From the NCBI GenBank assembly GCA_937931165.1, contig CALHCI010000008.1, positions 1-33,706 of the forward strand: 33,706 bases of DNA, read 5' to 3'. The notes beneath the pieces were generated by a model, which saw only the letters and a list, made by a program, of their open reading frames with translations, ran no database searches and had not been told where the DNA came from. The translations under genes and the position numbers were made by a program. The stretch comes from an uncultured Granulosicoccaceae bacterium (GTDB taxonomy: Bacteria > Pseudomonadota > Gammaproteobacteria > Granulosicoccales > Granulosicoccaceae). Shown in pieces: positions 16,364 to 25,526 of the stretch; positions within the stretch are counted from its first letter, which is position 1; each line of letters begins with the position of its first letter.

Positions 16364-18505
16364 GTGGTGACACTCTTGAACACAGAAATAAGTGCATTCG
16401 ATCAGCTTGCGCTGCCCAAGCCCATTCTGAAGGCACTGGACGCAGTCGGCTACGAAACCCCTTCACCTATTCAGGCGCAGACCATTCCGCTGCTACTGGA
16501 TGGCTCTGATCTGGTGGGCCAGGCGCAAACCGGCACCGGAAAAACCGCAGCTTTTGCGTTGCCGGCGCTAGCCAATATTGACATCAAACAAAGCAAACCA
16601 CAGGTGCTGGTACTGGCACCGACCCGTGAGCTCGCGATACAAGTGGCCGAGGCGTTTGGAAAGTATGCGGCATTTATGCCCGGCTTTCACGTACTACCGG
16701 TTTATGGCGGACAAGACTACCGCACACAGATTCGTGCGCTGCAACGCGGCGTTCATGTTGTTGTTGGCACCCCGGGGCGCGTGATGGATCATATCCGCCG
16801 CGGCAACCTGCAACTTGACGAATTAAAAACCCTGGTGCTCGATGAGGCCGATGAAATGCTGCGCATGGGTTTCATTGACGATGTGCAGTGGATTCTTGAA
16901 CAAACGCCGGATTCGCGTCAGACAGCACTGTTCTCCGCCACCATGCCTTCACAGATAAGACGCATTGCCACGCGTCATTTAAAAGATCCGCAACAGATTA
17001 CTGTCAAAGTAAAAACCAGTACCGCAGAAACCATCCGGCAACGCTACTGGACAGTCACCCCGCGCAACAAGCTTGATGCGTTAACCCGCATCCTCGAAAT
17101 TGAACAATTCGATGCGATGCTGATTTTTGTGCGCACCAAAATCGCCACATCAGAACTTTCCGACAAGCTCGAAGCCCGAGGCTACGCCTGCGCACCTCTG
17201 AACGGTGACATTCAGCAGAAAATGCGTGAGCGCACGGTTGAGCAATTAAAGAAAGGCAAGCTCGATATTATTGTTGCGACCGATGTTGCTGCACGTGGTC
17301 TTGATGTGACCCGCATCAGCCATGTACTCAACTATGACATTCCATACGACACCGAAGCATACATTCACCGCATTGGCCGTACCGGGCGCGCCGGGCGCAG
17401 CGGCGAGGCCATCATGTTTGTTGCACCGCGTGAAAAGCGCATGCTGCAAACTATCGAAAGAGCCACTGGCAAGTCCATAGAGCTATTCGATATTCCATCG
17501 AACGAGGCGATTAATCAGCACCGAGTTGCCAAATTCAAGCAGCGTATTTCTGACGCCATTGAACAAGACAATCTAGAATTCTTTCAATCACTGATCAATG
17601 AGTACACCGAAGAACAAGGTGTCAGCGCAGAAACCGTTGCCGCAGCACTTGCCAGTCAGTTGCAGGGTTCGACACCGCTACTGGTGCCGACTCGCGGACG
17701 TGAGCATCATAAAGATCGCAAGACCGAACGCCCTGATGATTTCAAACGAAAATCAGCAGACGCAAACAAACCTGCAAGAAAGTCAGCAGACAACGAATTC
17801 ACCTCACAGCAAAGCCCGGATCGCAAAGCATCACCGGCGCGTGAAAACACACCCAAAGAGCGTAAGCCGCATCGTGCGGAAAACGACTTTGAAGATCGCA
17901 AAAAACCGGTAAAGGCTGATCGTCCACAACACAAAGACGATGAGAAACGACCGGAAAAGCGTGACAAAAACCTTCCACCCATGGAACGCTACCGCGTAGA
18001 GGTCGGGTCGGAACACGGTGCACAGGTCAGCAATATTGTTGGCGCTATTGCCAATGAAGCCGGTATTGAAAGTCAGTACATCGGGCGTATACAACTGAAA
18101 GACAATCACAGCTTTGTCGATCTGCCTGAAGGTATGCCAAAAGCGATTTACAAAGATCTGAGAAAAGTCTGGGTATGTGGACAAAAATTGCAGATCAGCC
18201 GGGTAGATAAAAAACCTGACTCGTTCTCCAAAGACGAACCTCGCAAGCCGCGTAAATCCGATACGCCCAAATCTGCACAGCCCCACGCTTCGAAACCGAA
18301 AAGCAGCCACACTGCGGATTTCAAATCGTCAGATAGACGACAGAGTACCGCAAGCGCGGATAAACCTCGTAAAGTCAAAGCAGATAAAGACGGTAAAATC
18401 TCGCTCGGCGACAACAAATTTCGTGGCAAGAAAAAGCGCAGCACTTCAAAAAAGCAGCGCACCAGAGACATCAATAAAAAAAGAGCTACCAAAACCGCGG
18501 AATAG
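16364..18505 (+). CDS. deaD: DEAD-box ATP-dependent RNA helicase, DeaD/CsdA type
   Basis: About 713 residues. Helicase core: Q motif YETPSPIQ, motif I AQTGTGKT (residues 54-61), Ia PTRELAIQ, II DEAD (160-163), III SAT, then RTKIATSELSDK, ATDVAARGLD and HRIGRTGRAGR. A DbpA-like RNA-binding domain follows at about 540-615 (MERYRVEVG...IVGAIANEAGI...DLPEGMP), as in E. coli DeaD, which helps ribosome assembly and mRNA unwinding in the cold. Between and after these are long Lys/Arg/Asp-rich low-complexity segments; the tail is strongly basic. The frame is open from TTG 16298, but homology starts near AFDQLALPKPIL, so GTG 16364 (or TTG 16376) is more likely; no clear ribosome-binding site decides. 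Confidence 0.93.
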   Translation: MVTLLNTEISAFDQLALPKPILKALDAVGYETPSPIQAQTIPLLLDGSDLVGQAQTGTGKTAAFALPALANIDIKQSKPQVLVLAPTRELAIQVAEAFGKYAAFMPGFHVLPVYGGQDYRTQIRALQRGVHVVVGTPGRVMDHIRRGNLQLDELKTLVLDEADEMLRMGFIDDVQWILEQTPDSRQTALFSATMPSQIRRIATRHLKDPQQITVKVKTSTAETIRQRYWTVTPRNKLDALTRILEIEQFDAMLIFVRTKIATSELSDKLEARGYACAPLNGDIQQKMRERTVEQLKKGKLDIIVATDVAARGLDVTRISHVLNYDIPYDTEAYIHRIGRTGRAGRSGEAIMFVAPREKRMLQTIERATGKSIELFDIPSNEAINQHRVAKFKQRISDAIEQDNLEFFQSLINEYTEEQGVSAETVAAALASQLQGSTPLLVPTRGREHHKDRKTERPDDFKRKSADANKPARKSADNEFTSQQSPDRKASPARENTPKERKPHRAENDFEDRKKPVKADRPQHKDDEKRPEKRDKNLPPMERYRVEVGSEHGAQVSNIVGAIANEAGIESQYIGRIQLKDNHSFVDLPEGMPKAIYKDLRKVWVCGQKLQISRVDKKPDSFSKDEPRKPRKSDTPKSAQPHASKPKSSHTADFKSSDRRQSTASADKPRKVKADKDGKISLGDNKFRGKKKRSTSKKQRTRDINKKRATKTAE

Positions 18506-18552
18506 CAATAGAATCGTCGTATTGAAAAGAACAGATCCGGTGGGCTGTCCGC

Positions 18553-19311
18553 TTGAACCCTGATAACAATAAATACAACAAACCCCTGCTGGTGGTTAGA
18601 AGTACCATCTACTGGATCTGGTCTATTATCAACACCCTGCTGATGGCGTTGCCGGTGCTGGTTAGCGCTATTTTTTCGCAAAGGTTAAGTTTGTACTTTG
18701 CGCACCTGTGGTTAAAAATAAATCTCGTCGGCCTGCGCATAATCTGCGGGCTCAAATGGCAGGTCGAAGGCAAAGAGCACATACCACAGTCACCCTGCGT
18801 TGTGCTGTCCAAACATCAGTCAACCTGGGAAGCGTACTTCCTGCCAACTATTTTGCCGCCCACCGTCTACGTGGCAAAACGATCACTGGCATGGATTCCG
18901 ATTTTCGGCTGGGCACTGATTGCCGTGCGCTTCATTTTAATCGATCGTAAATCAGGCTCCAGTGCCATCAACCAGATCGTTAAACAATCGCTCGACAGAA
19001 TGGCCAAAGGGTACAGTGTTATTATTTTTCCGGAAGGAACACGTGTACCGGTAGGTGCCGAACCCAACTACCGTATTGGCGGTGCCGTAGTTGCCGAAAA
19101 AACCGGGACCGGCATACTGCCGGTGGCGGTCAATTCCGGAGAGTTCTGGCCGCGCATGGGTTACATCAAATGGCCGGGCACCATTACTGTGAGTATCGGA
19201 CCGGTAATCGACAGCAAGGGCAAACAGGCATCCCAACTGATCAAGGAAACGGAAGCCTGGATAGAATCCAGAATGCAGGAAATAACGGTACCCGACCGCT
19301 TTCCGTATTAG
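18553..19311 (+). CDS. plsC: 1-acyl-sn-glycerol-3-phosphate acyltransferase
   Basis: 252 residues; makes phosphatidic acid from lysophosphatidic acid at the inner membrane. An N-terminal membrane segment (about residues 20-42) precedes the acyltransferase core. The catalytic motif is KHQSTWE (His88, Glu93), the HX4E variant of HX4D that is common in a branch of proteobacterial PlsC, and the substrate motif is FPEGTR (159-164). Start TTG at 18553. It begins 47 nt after the helicase and ends 78 nt before gnd. A lysophospholipid acyltransferase of other specificity is possible. Confidence 0.9.
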   Translation: MNPDNNKYNKPLLVVRSTIYWIWSIINTLLMALPVLVSAIFSQRLSLYFAHLWLKINLVGLRIICGLKWQVEGKEHIPQSPCVVLSKHQSTWEAYFLPTILPPTVYVAKRSLAWIPIFGWALIAVRFILIDRKSGSSAINQIVKQSLDRMAKGYSVIIFPEGTRVPVGAEPNYRIGGAVVAEKTGTGILPVAVNSGEFWPRMGYIKWPGTITVSIGPVIDSKGKQASQLIKETEAWIESRMQEITVPDRFPY

Positions 19312-19389
19312 CCAGCGCCAGTTCTCTGCCTCGTCAAAACCGCTAGAGATTGTTGTACACTGAACGCTGTCTCTACGGATAGCATCAAC

Positions 19390-20847
19390 ATGCCAGAATC
19401 TTCCGACATCGCAGTCATCGGCCTTGCAGTGATGGGCCAGAACCTGATCCTCAACATGAATGATCATGGTTTCAAGGTCGTTGCCTACAACCGCACCGCC
19501 AGCAAGATGCACGAGTTTATCAGCGGGCCGGCAAAAGGAACGCAGATTATCGGTGCGGAAACACTACAGGAAATGGTCGACAAACTCGCAAGCCCGCGCA
19601 AGATTATGTTGATGGTACGCGCCGGTGGTGCGGTTGATGACACCATCGAACAACTTCTGCCCCTGCTGGATGAAGGCGACCTGATTATCGATGGTGGCAA
19701 CGCCAATTTTGAAAATACCCAAAGACGCGCGAAGTACCTGCGAGACAAAAACATACTGTTTATAGGCACCGGGGTCAGTGGCGGTGAAGAAGGCGCCAGG
19801 AACGGCCCGTCAATCATGCCCGGTGGTAACCCTGCCGCATGGCCACTGGTAAAAGACCTGTTTCAATCTATTGCTGCAAAAACCGACGACGGCACCCCCT
19901 GTTGTGACTGGGTTGGCGACAACGGCGCCGGGCACTTCGTCAAGATGGTGCATAACGGTATCGAATATGGCGATATGCAATTGATCTGCGAAGCCTACCA
20001 CTTCATGCAATCGGTACTCGGCCTGAACAATCTGCAAATGCAACAGGCATTTAGACAATGGAATGATGGCGCACTGAACAGTTATCTCATCGAGATCACC
20101 GGAGATATTCTGGGCTTTCAACAAAACAACGAGTTTGTACTCGACAAAATTCTCGATCGCGCCGGTCAGAAAGGTACAGGTAAGTGGACAGCGATCAATG
20201 CACTGGAACTGGGCATTCCCCTGACACTGATCAGTGAGGCGGTTGACGCACGTAATCTTTCTGCATTAAAGGATGAACGCCTCAACGCAGAAAAAGTACT
20301 GAGTGGGCCTGCTACTTCAACAATAGATAAAAGCGAAACCGATGACTGGCTCAAAGCGCTTGGTGACGCACTGCTGGCTTCCAAAATGGTTTCGTACGCG
20401 CAAGGCTATATGCTAATGCGGGCTGCAGCCGAAGAATACAACTGGAGTATTGACTACGGTGCCGTCGCACAAATGTGGCGTGGCGGTTGTATCATCCGCT
20501 CAGTGTTCCTTGACGATATAAAAAACGCCTATGAAAAATCACCGGATCTTGCCAACCTTCTTATCGATGACTATTTTGCAAACGCCGTAATGAATGCACA
20601 GGACAACTGGCGGAACGTCATCGCCAAAGCAGTGGTGGCAGGAATACCAGTGCCTGCAATGAGTTCGGCACTGGCGTTTTTTGATGGCTACCGTACCGGA
20701 CGCCTGCCCGCCAACTTACTACAGGCCCAACGTGACTACTTTGGCGCACATACCTATGAAAGAGTAGATAAGCCTTCAGGTGAATGGTTTCACACTGACT
20801 GGACCGGTGAAGGCGGTGATGTTTCAAGCTCTACGTACAACGCTTAG
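19390..20847 (+). CDS. gnd: 6-phosphogluconate dehydrogenase, decarboxylating
   Basis: 485 residues, the long dimeric form of Gnd. It converts 6-phosphogluconate to ribulose 5-phosphate with NADP in the pentose phosphate pathway. The dinucleotide-binding motif GLAVMGQN is at residues 11-18, with YNRT following beta2 as in NADP-specific forms; the family signatures GTGVSGGEEGARNGPSIMPGG, GAGHFVKMVHNGIEYGDMQ (catalytic Lys, Glu) and the C-terminal AQRDYFGAHTYER are all present. ATG at 19390. A possible -10 (TACACT, 19356-19361) lies upstream without a good -35. The alpha/beta hydrolase gene follows after 11 nt. Confidence 0.96.
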   Translation: MPESSDIAVIGLAVMGQNLILNMNDHGFKVVAYNRTASKMHEFISGPAKGTQIIGAETLQEMVDKLASPRKIMLMVRAGGAVDDTIEQLLPLLDEGDLIIDGGNANFENTQRRAKYLRDKNILFIGTGVSGGEEGARNGPSIMPGGNPAAWPLVKDLFQSIAAKTDDGTPCCDWVGDNGAGHFVKMVHNGIEYGDMQLICEAYHFMQSVLGLNNLQMQQAFRQWNDGALNSYLIEITGDILGFQQNNEFVLDKILDRAGQKGTGKWTAINALELGIPLTLISEAVDARNLSALKDERLNAEKVLSGPATSTIDKSETDDWLKALGDALLASKMVSYAQGYMLMRAAAEEYNWSIDYGAVAQMWRGGCIIRSVFLDDIKNAYEKSPDLANLLIDDYFANAVMNAQDNWRNVIAKAVVAGIPVPAMSSALAFFDGYRTGRLPANLLQAQRDYFGAHTYERVDKPSGEWFHTDWTGEGGDVSSSTYNA

Positions 20848-20858
20848 ATATTGAATTT

Positions 20859-21776
20859 GTGCAAGGGCCAGACATTTCTCCTGAAGCACTCGCATTCCTC
20901 AATGCCTTTACACGGCAGGACGAACCCACTGACTTTTCACGCATTAATGCCATACGTGCAGAGACAACACGGGACCAGGCACCCTGCTCTGAAAGAGCAA
21001 TCAAACGTCACCACCTGAATCGGGAAAACATACAGGTCGATGGGGTTGAATGTGAACGGATTACCTCGCTGAAAAGCGGCACGTCAGGTGGCACGCTCGT
21101 TTACCTCTTTGGTGGTGGTTTTGTTGTCGGATGCCCATTTAGCGACTTATCTATAATCGGTGCGATTGCCGAATACAGTGCGCTTGAAGTTATTGCACCA
21201 AAATACAGACTTGCGCCCGAGCACCCGGCACCAGCCGCCGCTGAAGATTGTGTGAAGGTATGGAAAAAAATGTCTTTATCTTCGGCACCGCTATATCTCA
21301 CAGGCGAATCTGCAGGTGGCAATCTCGCTGTGGTAATTACTCAGCAAGCTGTCTCACAAAATATCCGAACGCCTGATGCCATCGCATTGCTATCGCCTGC
21401 CGTTGATCTAAGAATTGATCAACAACTATTTGACCCCACCACATTCTCAGACCCGACGCTACATCCGTCACGCCTGTATGAGATAGCCACAGTCTACGCA
21501 CCCGACAGATGCCTGACTGACCCTTCCATTTCGCCGCTATTCGGATCATTTAAAAACTTTCCACCAACCATCATCACTACAGGCACAAGGGATATGCTAT
21601 TGGCGATGTGTTTAAAACTACATCGTCAGATGTTACGCGCAGGTATCAATGTTGAGTGCCGAGTGTGGGAAGGGTTCTGGCACGTTTTTGAATATTACGA
21701 TCAGTATCCCGAAGCAGATGAATCGTTACGGGAAATAGCTGCATTTCTAAACGAACATCGCCCGATTGCCAGGTAA
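20859..21776 (+). CDS. HSL-family alpha/beta hydrolase (esterase-like)
   Basis: 305 residues, cytoplasmic. It matches the hormone-sensitive-lipase family (Abhydrolase_3): nucleophile elbow GESAGGN (Ser151), YRLAPEHPAPAAAED, GTRDMLL (Asp) and EGFWHVFE (His). The oxyanion motif, normally HGGGF, reads FGGGF at 84-88, so the conserved His is a Phe; the backbone amides that make the hole may still work. The start is GTG, 11 nt after gnd, which suggests a shared transcript. Substrate unknown. Confidence 0.87.
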   Translation: MQGPDISPEALAFLNAFTRQDEPTDFSRINAIRAETTRDQAPCSERAIKRHHLNRENIQVDGVECERITSLKSGTSGGTLVYLFGGGFVVGCPFSDLSIIGAIAEYSALEVIAPKYRLAPEHPAPAAAEDCVKVWKKMSLSSAPLYLTGESAGGNLAVVITQQAVSQNIRTPDAIALLSPAVDLRIDQQLFDPTTFSDPTLHPSRLYEIATVYAPDRCLTDPSISPLFGSFKNFPPTIITTGTRDMLLAMCLKLHRQMLRAGINVECRVWEGFWHVFEYYDQYPEADESLREIAAFLNEHRPIAR

Positions 21777-21824
21777 TGATCGTATACATCCACCACGCTC
21801 AAAGACAGTCGTAAAAGGCTCAAA

Positions 21825-21862
21825 ACCCTCCCACTTGTGGGAGGGTCAGCGTCTAAGCGCTG
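21825..21862. repeat. Tandem hairpin element (REP-like) / weak terminator
   Basis: Two stems lie side by side: ACCCTCCCAC / GTGGGAGGGT (21825-21846, tight loop CTTG) and CAGCG / CGCTG (21847-21862). On the minus strand the first stem is followed by four T then GAGCC, so it could end the sulfatase operon weakly. The doublet of GC-rich stems resembles repetitive extragenic palindromes; only one copy is in this window. Confidence 0.5.
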
Positions 21863-21986
21863 GGGAGGTCTCTCTACAAGGCTTTTACCAGTTCCTGCCA
21901 CGCCCAACATTTCACTCAACCACCTTTACAAACCTTCGCTCGTTTGCACGTCAGCTTCTCAGCGCTGTGAATCGAAAAACAACCAG

Positions 21987-23558
21987 CTAGGCTCGATACG
22001 CTGGAAGCGGCGATGTATCCTGAAGCGCAATACAACGACGCAACATAATCTCAGCCATATCCCTTCGGATGTCGGCATGATCCGGGCTGTCGTAAAGATT
22101 ATTCATCTCGTGAGGGTCGTTAACCAGATCATAAAGCTCATGCCAGTCTTCTCCCTGCCGGAGGGACATACGATACTGTTCAGTCACTGCAGTTCGAACG
22201 CGTTGCGGCTGATCAAAACCGGTCATCGTGCGCTGGCTGTCTTCTTCTACCATAATCGCTTCAGGTGCCGTGCTGGTAAATAAGTCACGACCCTGAATGC
22301 CGTTATAAGGTTGAATGCCCGCACGCGCCAGCAACGTGGTAGAAATGTCTATAGAAGATGCCAGGCTATCATCCGTTGCAGCCACACCCGACGTTGCAGG
22401 ATCAGACCAGATAAATGGTACACGGATTAACCCCTGATAATGCAACAACAACTTAAGCATCAGACTGTGATCACCCATATAATCACCATGGTCAGAAGTA
22501 AATACCACCACAGTATTATCACTCAGACCGGACGCCTTAAGCTGCGCCAGTACACGTCCAATGGCATCGTCTATCATGGTGATCATGCCGTAAGTCAGCG
22601 CAATAATTTCTCTCGCCTCACGCTCCGTGACGGCAAACGGATTTTGATTGTCACGTGGATCGGTGCCTTGTTGCAATGCCTTTTGCATCGCGAGTATGGG
22701 TGGCAACTGCCCTTTACCAAAAGACTCTGGCAGTTCAATAGCGTCCGGATCATACATATCCCAGTACTTACCGGGTGGGGTAAATGGATGATGCGGATCA
22801 GGAAATGACATCTGCAGAAAAAACGGCTGATCACTTGCCGCCTGTGATTCAAGCCACGCCGCCGAACGATCTGCCACCCAGGTTGTTGAGTAGAGCTCCT
22901 CAGGCACTGAGGTTCTCCATGCCTGCGGTGAATTAATCCGGTTATCGCGAATAGCATTTTCAGGCCCGACCAGCTGATCAAAATCACTGCGCTGGCTGCG
23001 CGCCCACAGCAAATAATCACCACAGGCAAGATCTGCATGGTCTGCAGTCACTTCTACATGATCAAAGCCATAGAAGTGACCATCAATTCTGTCTGCAAGC
23101 GGAGTATTCCACTGACCGGCCACTTCCAGGTCATAGTCTTTGCTGTGCCGGTTATTTTTATAAGCATCTCGCAGCGCAGATGTCGGTTGTGTTTTACCAG
23201 CCTCGGGCTGGTAGGTATTGGATGCCGGCAACCCGGTAAAACTTTGCAGATGTGATTTGCCGATCAGTGCTGTCTGATACCCTGCATCTCTTAACAGCTC
23301 AACAAAAGTAGTCTGATCTTTTGATAGAGGAATACCATTGTGCCGTGCGCCATGTAATGAACTCATCCGCCCTGTCATGATTGATGCGCGGTTTGGCATG
23401 CAGATAGGGTTCGCGACATAGAAACGATTCCAGCGCTGACCAGCTCCGGCAATAGCATCTATGTGAGGAGTTTTTACAACTTTGTTTCCATAGCAACCAA
23501 GATGATCAGCACGCTGCTGATCGGTGATAATAAACAAAAAATTTGGTTTGTCATTCAT
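21987..23558 (-). CDS. Cysteine-type sulfatase
   Basis: 523 residues, alkaline phosphatase superfamily. The N-terminal metal motif is TDQQRADHLGCYG and the formylglycine site is CMPNR with Cys53, i.e. C-x-P-x-R, so it needs a formylglycine-generating enzyme. Further motifs: GKSHLQ and FTSDHGDYMGDHSLM (metal Asp/His). No signal peptide is evident, so it probably acts in the cytoplasm on imported small sulfate esters; choline-sulfatase-like or phosphonate-monoester-hydrolase-like activity is possible but the substrate is unknown. It starts 5 nt after the TRAP permease stop, which strongly implies one operon and a shared substrate. Confidence 0.9.
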   Translation of the reverse strand: MNDKPNFLFIITDQQRADHLGCYGNKVVKTPHIDAIAGAGQRWNRFYVANPICMPNRASIMTGRMSSLHGARHNGIPLSKDQTTFVELLRDAGYQTALIGKSHLQSFTGLPASNTYQPEAGKTQPTSALRDAYKNNRHSKDYDLEVAGQWNTPLADRIDGHFYGFDHVEVTADHADLACGDYLLWARSQRSDFDQLVGPENAIRDNRINSPQAWRTSVPEELYSTTWVADRSAAWLESQAASDQPFFLQMSFPDPHHPFTPPGKYWDMYDPDAIELPESFGKGQLPPILAMQKALQQGTDPRDNQNPFAVTEREAREIIALTYGMITMIDDAIGRVLAQLKASGLSDNTVVVFTSDHGDYMGDHSLMLKLLLHYQGLIRVPFIWSDPATSGVAATDDSLASSIDISTTLLARAGIQPYNGIQGRDLFTSTAPEAIMVEEDSQRTMTGFDQPQRVRTAVTEQYRMSLRQGEDWHELYDLVNDPHEMNNLYDSPDHADIRRDMAEIMLRRCIALQDTSPLPAYRA

Positions 23559-23563
23559 GATGA

Positions 23564-25477
23564 TTACTTACTGGTTGCGATCGCTCTGCGGCGATCAAAT
23601 AGTATGAGTAGAACCCCTGCCACCACTGCGGGCACATAGACAAACGGACTGATCGCCACTGCTGCAAACGCAGCCACAAATCGCAGCACGGTTTCAGCCA
23701 GACTCAATCGCCGACGGTCAAACATGGACAACGCCGATGAAAACAGCCAGATGCAAAAACAGGTTCTAAATACAATACTTAAAAAGGTCGTCAATTCAAA
23801 CTGTTCAATGATCAGTACCGTCGGATAAAATGCAAACACAAACGGGATAATAAACTTGGCCATACCAAGCCTGAATGACATAAAAGCCGTCATTAACGGA
23901 TTAGCCCCTGCAATCGGGGCGGCAGCGTACGCGGCGATTGCTACCGGTGGTGTCAGTGAAGAAGCAACCCCGTAGTAAAAGACAAACATATGCGCGGTCA
24001 GCATTGAAATGCCAAGCGCCTGAATCGCCGGCCCCATCACCAGTATAATAATAAGATACGCTGGCAGCGTTGGCATACCCATACCCAGCACCAGCGCGCC
24101 GACCATCGCAACCAGCAATGCCGAAAACAGGCTTTCACCGCGAATCGCACCGATAAGATCGGCAAGCTTTAAACCGACGCCGGTTGAGTCCAGCGCACCC
24201 ACCAGAATACCAATGGCTGCGATAGCGATTAACAGCTTAGCACCGGATTCAGAACCTTTCAGAAACGACTTCCATACACGAAGCGGGTCACGCCGCACAT
24301 CCAGGTTAATCATACATAGCGCAAGCAGCACTACTACCGCGTAGAAGCCCGCAGCCGACGTTGAAAACCCGGCAACCAGTGTTGCTATTACGGTCACAAT
24401 CGGACCAATAAATAAAATTGAGTTAATTATATCAACACGAGTGATCTGATCATCAATTGTCAGCGCCTGCGGCTCAATACCCTGGCGTCTGGATTCAACC
24501 GTCACCGCAGAAAACAAACTGAAGTAATAAAACAACGCCGGCAAAAGCGCGGCAACAATAATATTTAAATAACCGACACCAGTGAGATCAGCCATCACCA
24601 GCGCTGCAGCCCCCATGATCGGTGGCATAATCTGACCGCCCGAAGATGCAGTTGCTTCTATACCGGCAGCGAAGGTCGGACTAAACCCGCGCTTTTTTAT
24701 CATTGGGATGGTAAATGTGCCGGTCCCAACGATATTTGCCACCGTCGAACCCGACATAGTGCCAAACATCGACGACGCCAGAATTGCCGCATGCGCAGGC
24801 CCGCCTCGGGTGCGACGTGTGGCAAGGAAAGCAAACTTTAACAACGTATCACCAGCTCCGGTGCCCTCAAGCAATACACCAAAAATAATAAAGATAAAAA
24901 CCGTACTCAGTACGATATTGGTGATTGATCCGAACACGCCTTTGTTCGTGTTGTACCAAAGCGCTTCTGCCACTTCTTTTAATGAAAACCCGGTGTGAGC
25001 CAGAATACCGGGCAGGTTCTGACCAAACAGCAGATAAAGCACGCCAAATGCACCAACGGCAAACAACCCCCAGCCCCACAACCTGCGACATAACTCCAGA
25101 AACACCACCAGACCGGCAAGTGCAGGTATCGCATCTTTGGTAGTGATGTCGTAAAGCGCCGTTTCCATTTCGTTTTGCACAAAATAGAAGGACCAGATTG
25201 CCCATAGCCCCGCACACAGTAGAACCCCGTCAATGACTACATTGACGGTAGAGGTTTCAGCCTTTGCTTTATCTGAATCAACGCGGACACGCGAAACAAC
25301 AATCGCAACCAACAGTGCCAGCGCAAAACCCACAGCACGATGAAGCTTGGGATCAATCAGGCCAACCCCTGAGCTATACAGAGCAATGGCACCCAGCAAA
25401 AAACAGGCGACGCCACTGACAACGGCCCAAACATGCTGTCGGGCCATTGCAGACGCTCTAACTTCGTGTTTGGTCAC
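23564..25477 (-). CDS. TRAP transporter fused permease (DctQM type, TAXI family)
   Basis: 637 residues, very hydrophobic, with the small 4-helix domain fused to the 12-helix large domain as usual for TAXI-type TRAP systems (4TM/12TM fusion). Characteristic segments include FGTMSGSTVANIVGTGTFTIPMI, GIEATASSGGQIMPPIMGAAA and GMGMPTLPAY. It sits in the inner membrane and imports a solute with a sodium gradient, fed by the TAXI receptor upstream. Start GTG at 25477; an ATG at 25447 (MARQHVW) is a possible alternative. It lies 49 nt after the receptor gene and 5 nt before the sulfatase gene. Solute unknown; a sulfated compound is inferred from context. Confidence 0.92.
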   Translation of the reverse strand: MTKHEVRASAMARQHVWAVVSGVACFLLGAIALYSSGVGLIDPKLHRAVGFALALLVAIVVSRVRVDSDKAKAETSTVNVVIDGVLLCAGLWAIWSFYFVQNEMETALYDITTKDAIPALAGLVVFLELCRRLWGWGLFAVGAFGVLYLLFGQNLPGILAHTGFSLKEVAEALWYNTNKGVFGSITNIVLSTVFIFIIFGVLLEGTGAGDTLLKFAFLATRRTRGGPAHAAILASSMFGTMSGSTVANIVGTGTFTIPMIKKRGFSPTFAAGIEATASSGGQIMPPIMGAAALVMADLTGVGYLNIIVAALLPALFYYFSLFSAVTVESRRQGIEPQALTIDDQITRVDIINSILFIGPIVTVIATLVAGFSTSAAGFYAVVVLLALCMINLDVRRDPLRVWKSFLKGSESGAKLLIAIAAIGILVGALDSTGVGLKLADLIGAIRGESLFSALLVAMVGALVLGMGMPTLPAYLIIILVMGPAIQALGISMLTAHMFVFYYGVASSLTPPVAIAAYAAAPIAGANPLMTAFMSFRLGMAKFIIPFVFAFYPTVLIIEQFELTTFLSIVFRTCFCIWLFSSALSMFDRRRLSLAETVLRFVAAFAAVAISPFVYVPAVVAGVLLILFDRRRAIATSK

Positions 25478-25526
25478 AGACGGTATTGCCGGTACCCGTG
25501 ACTACCTGTTTGTGTAATGAAACAAC

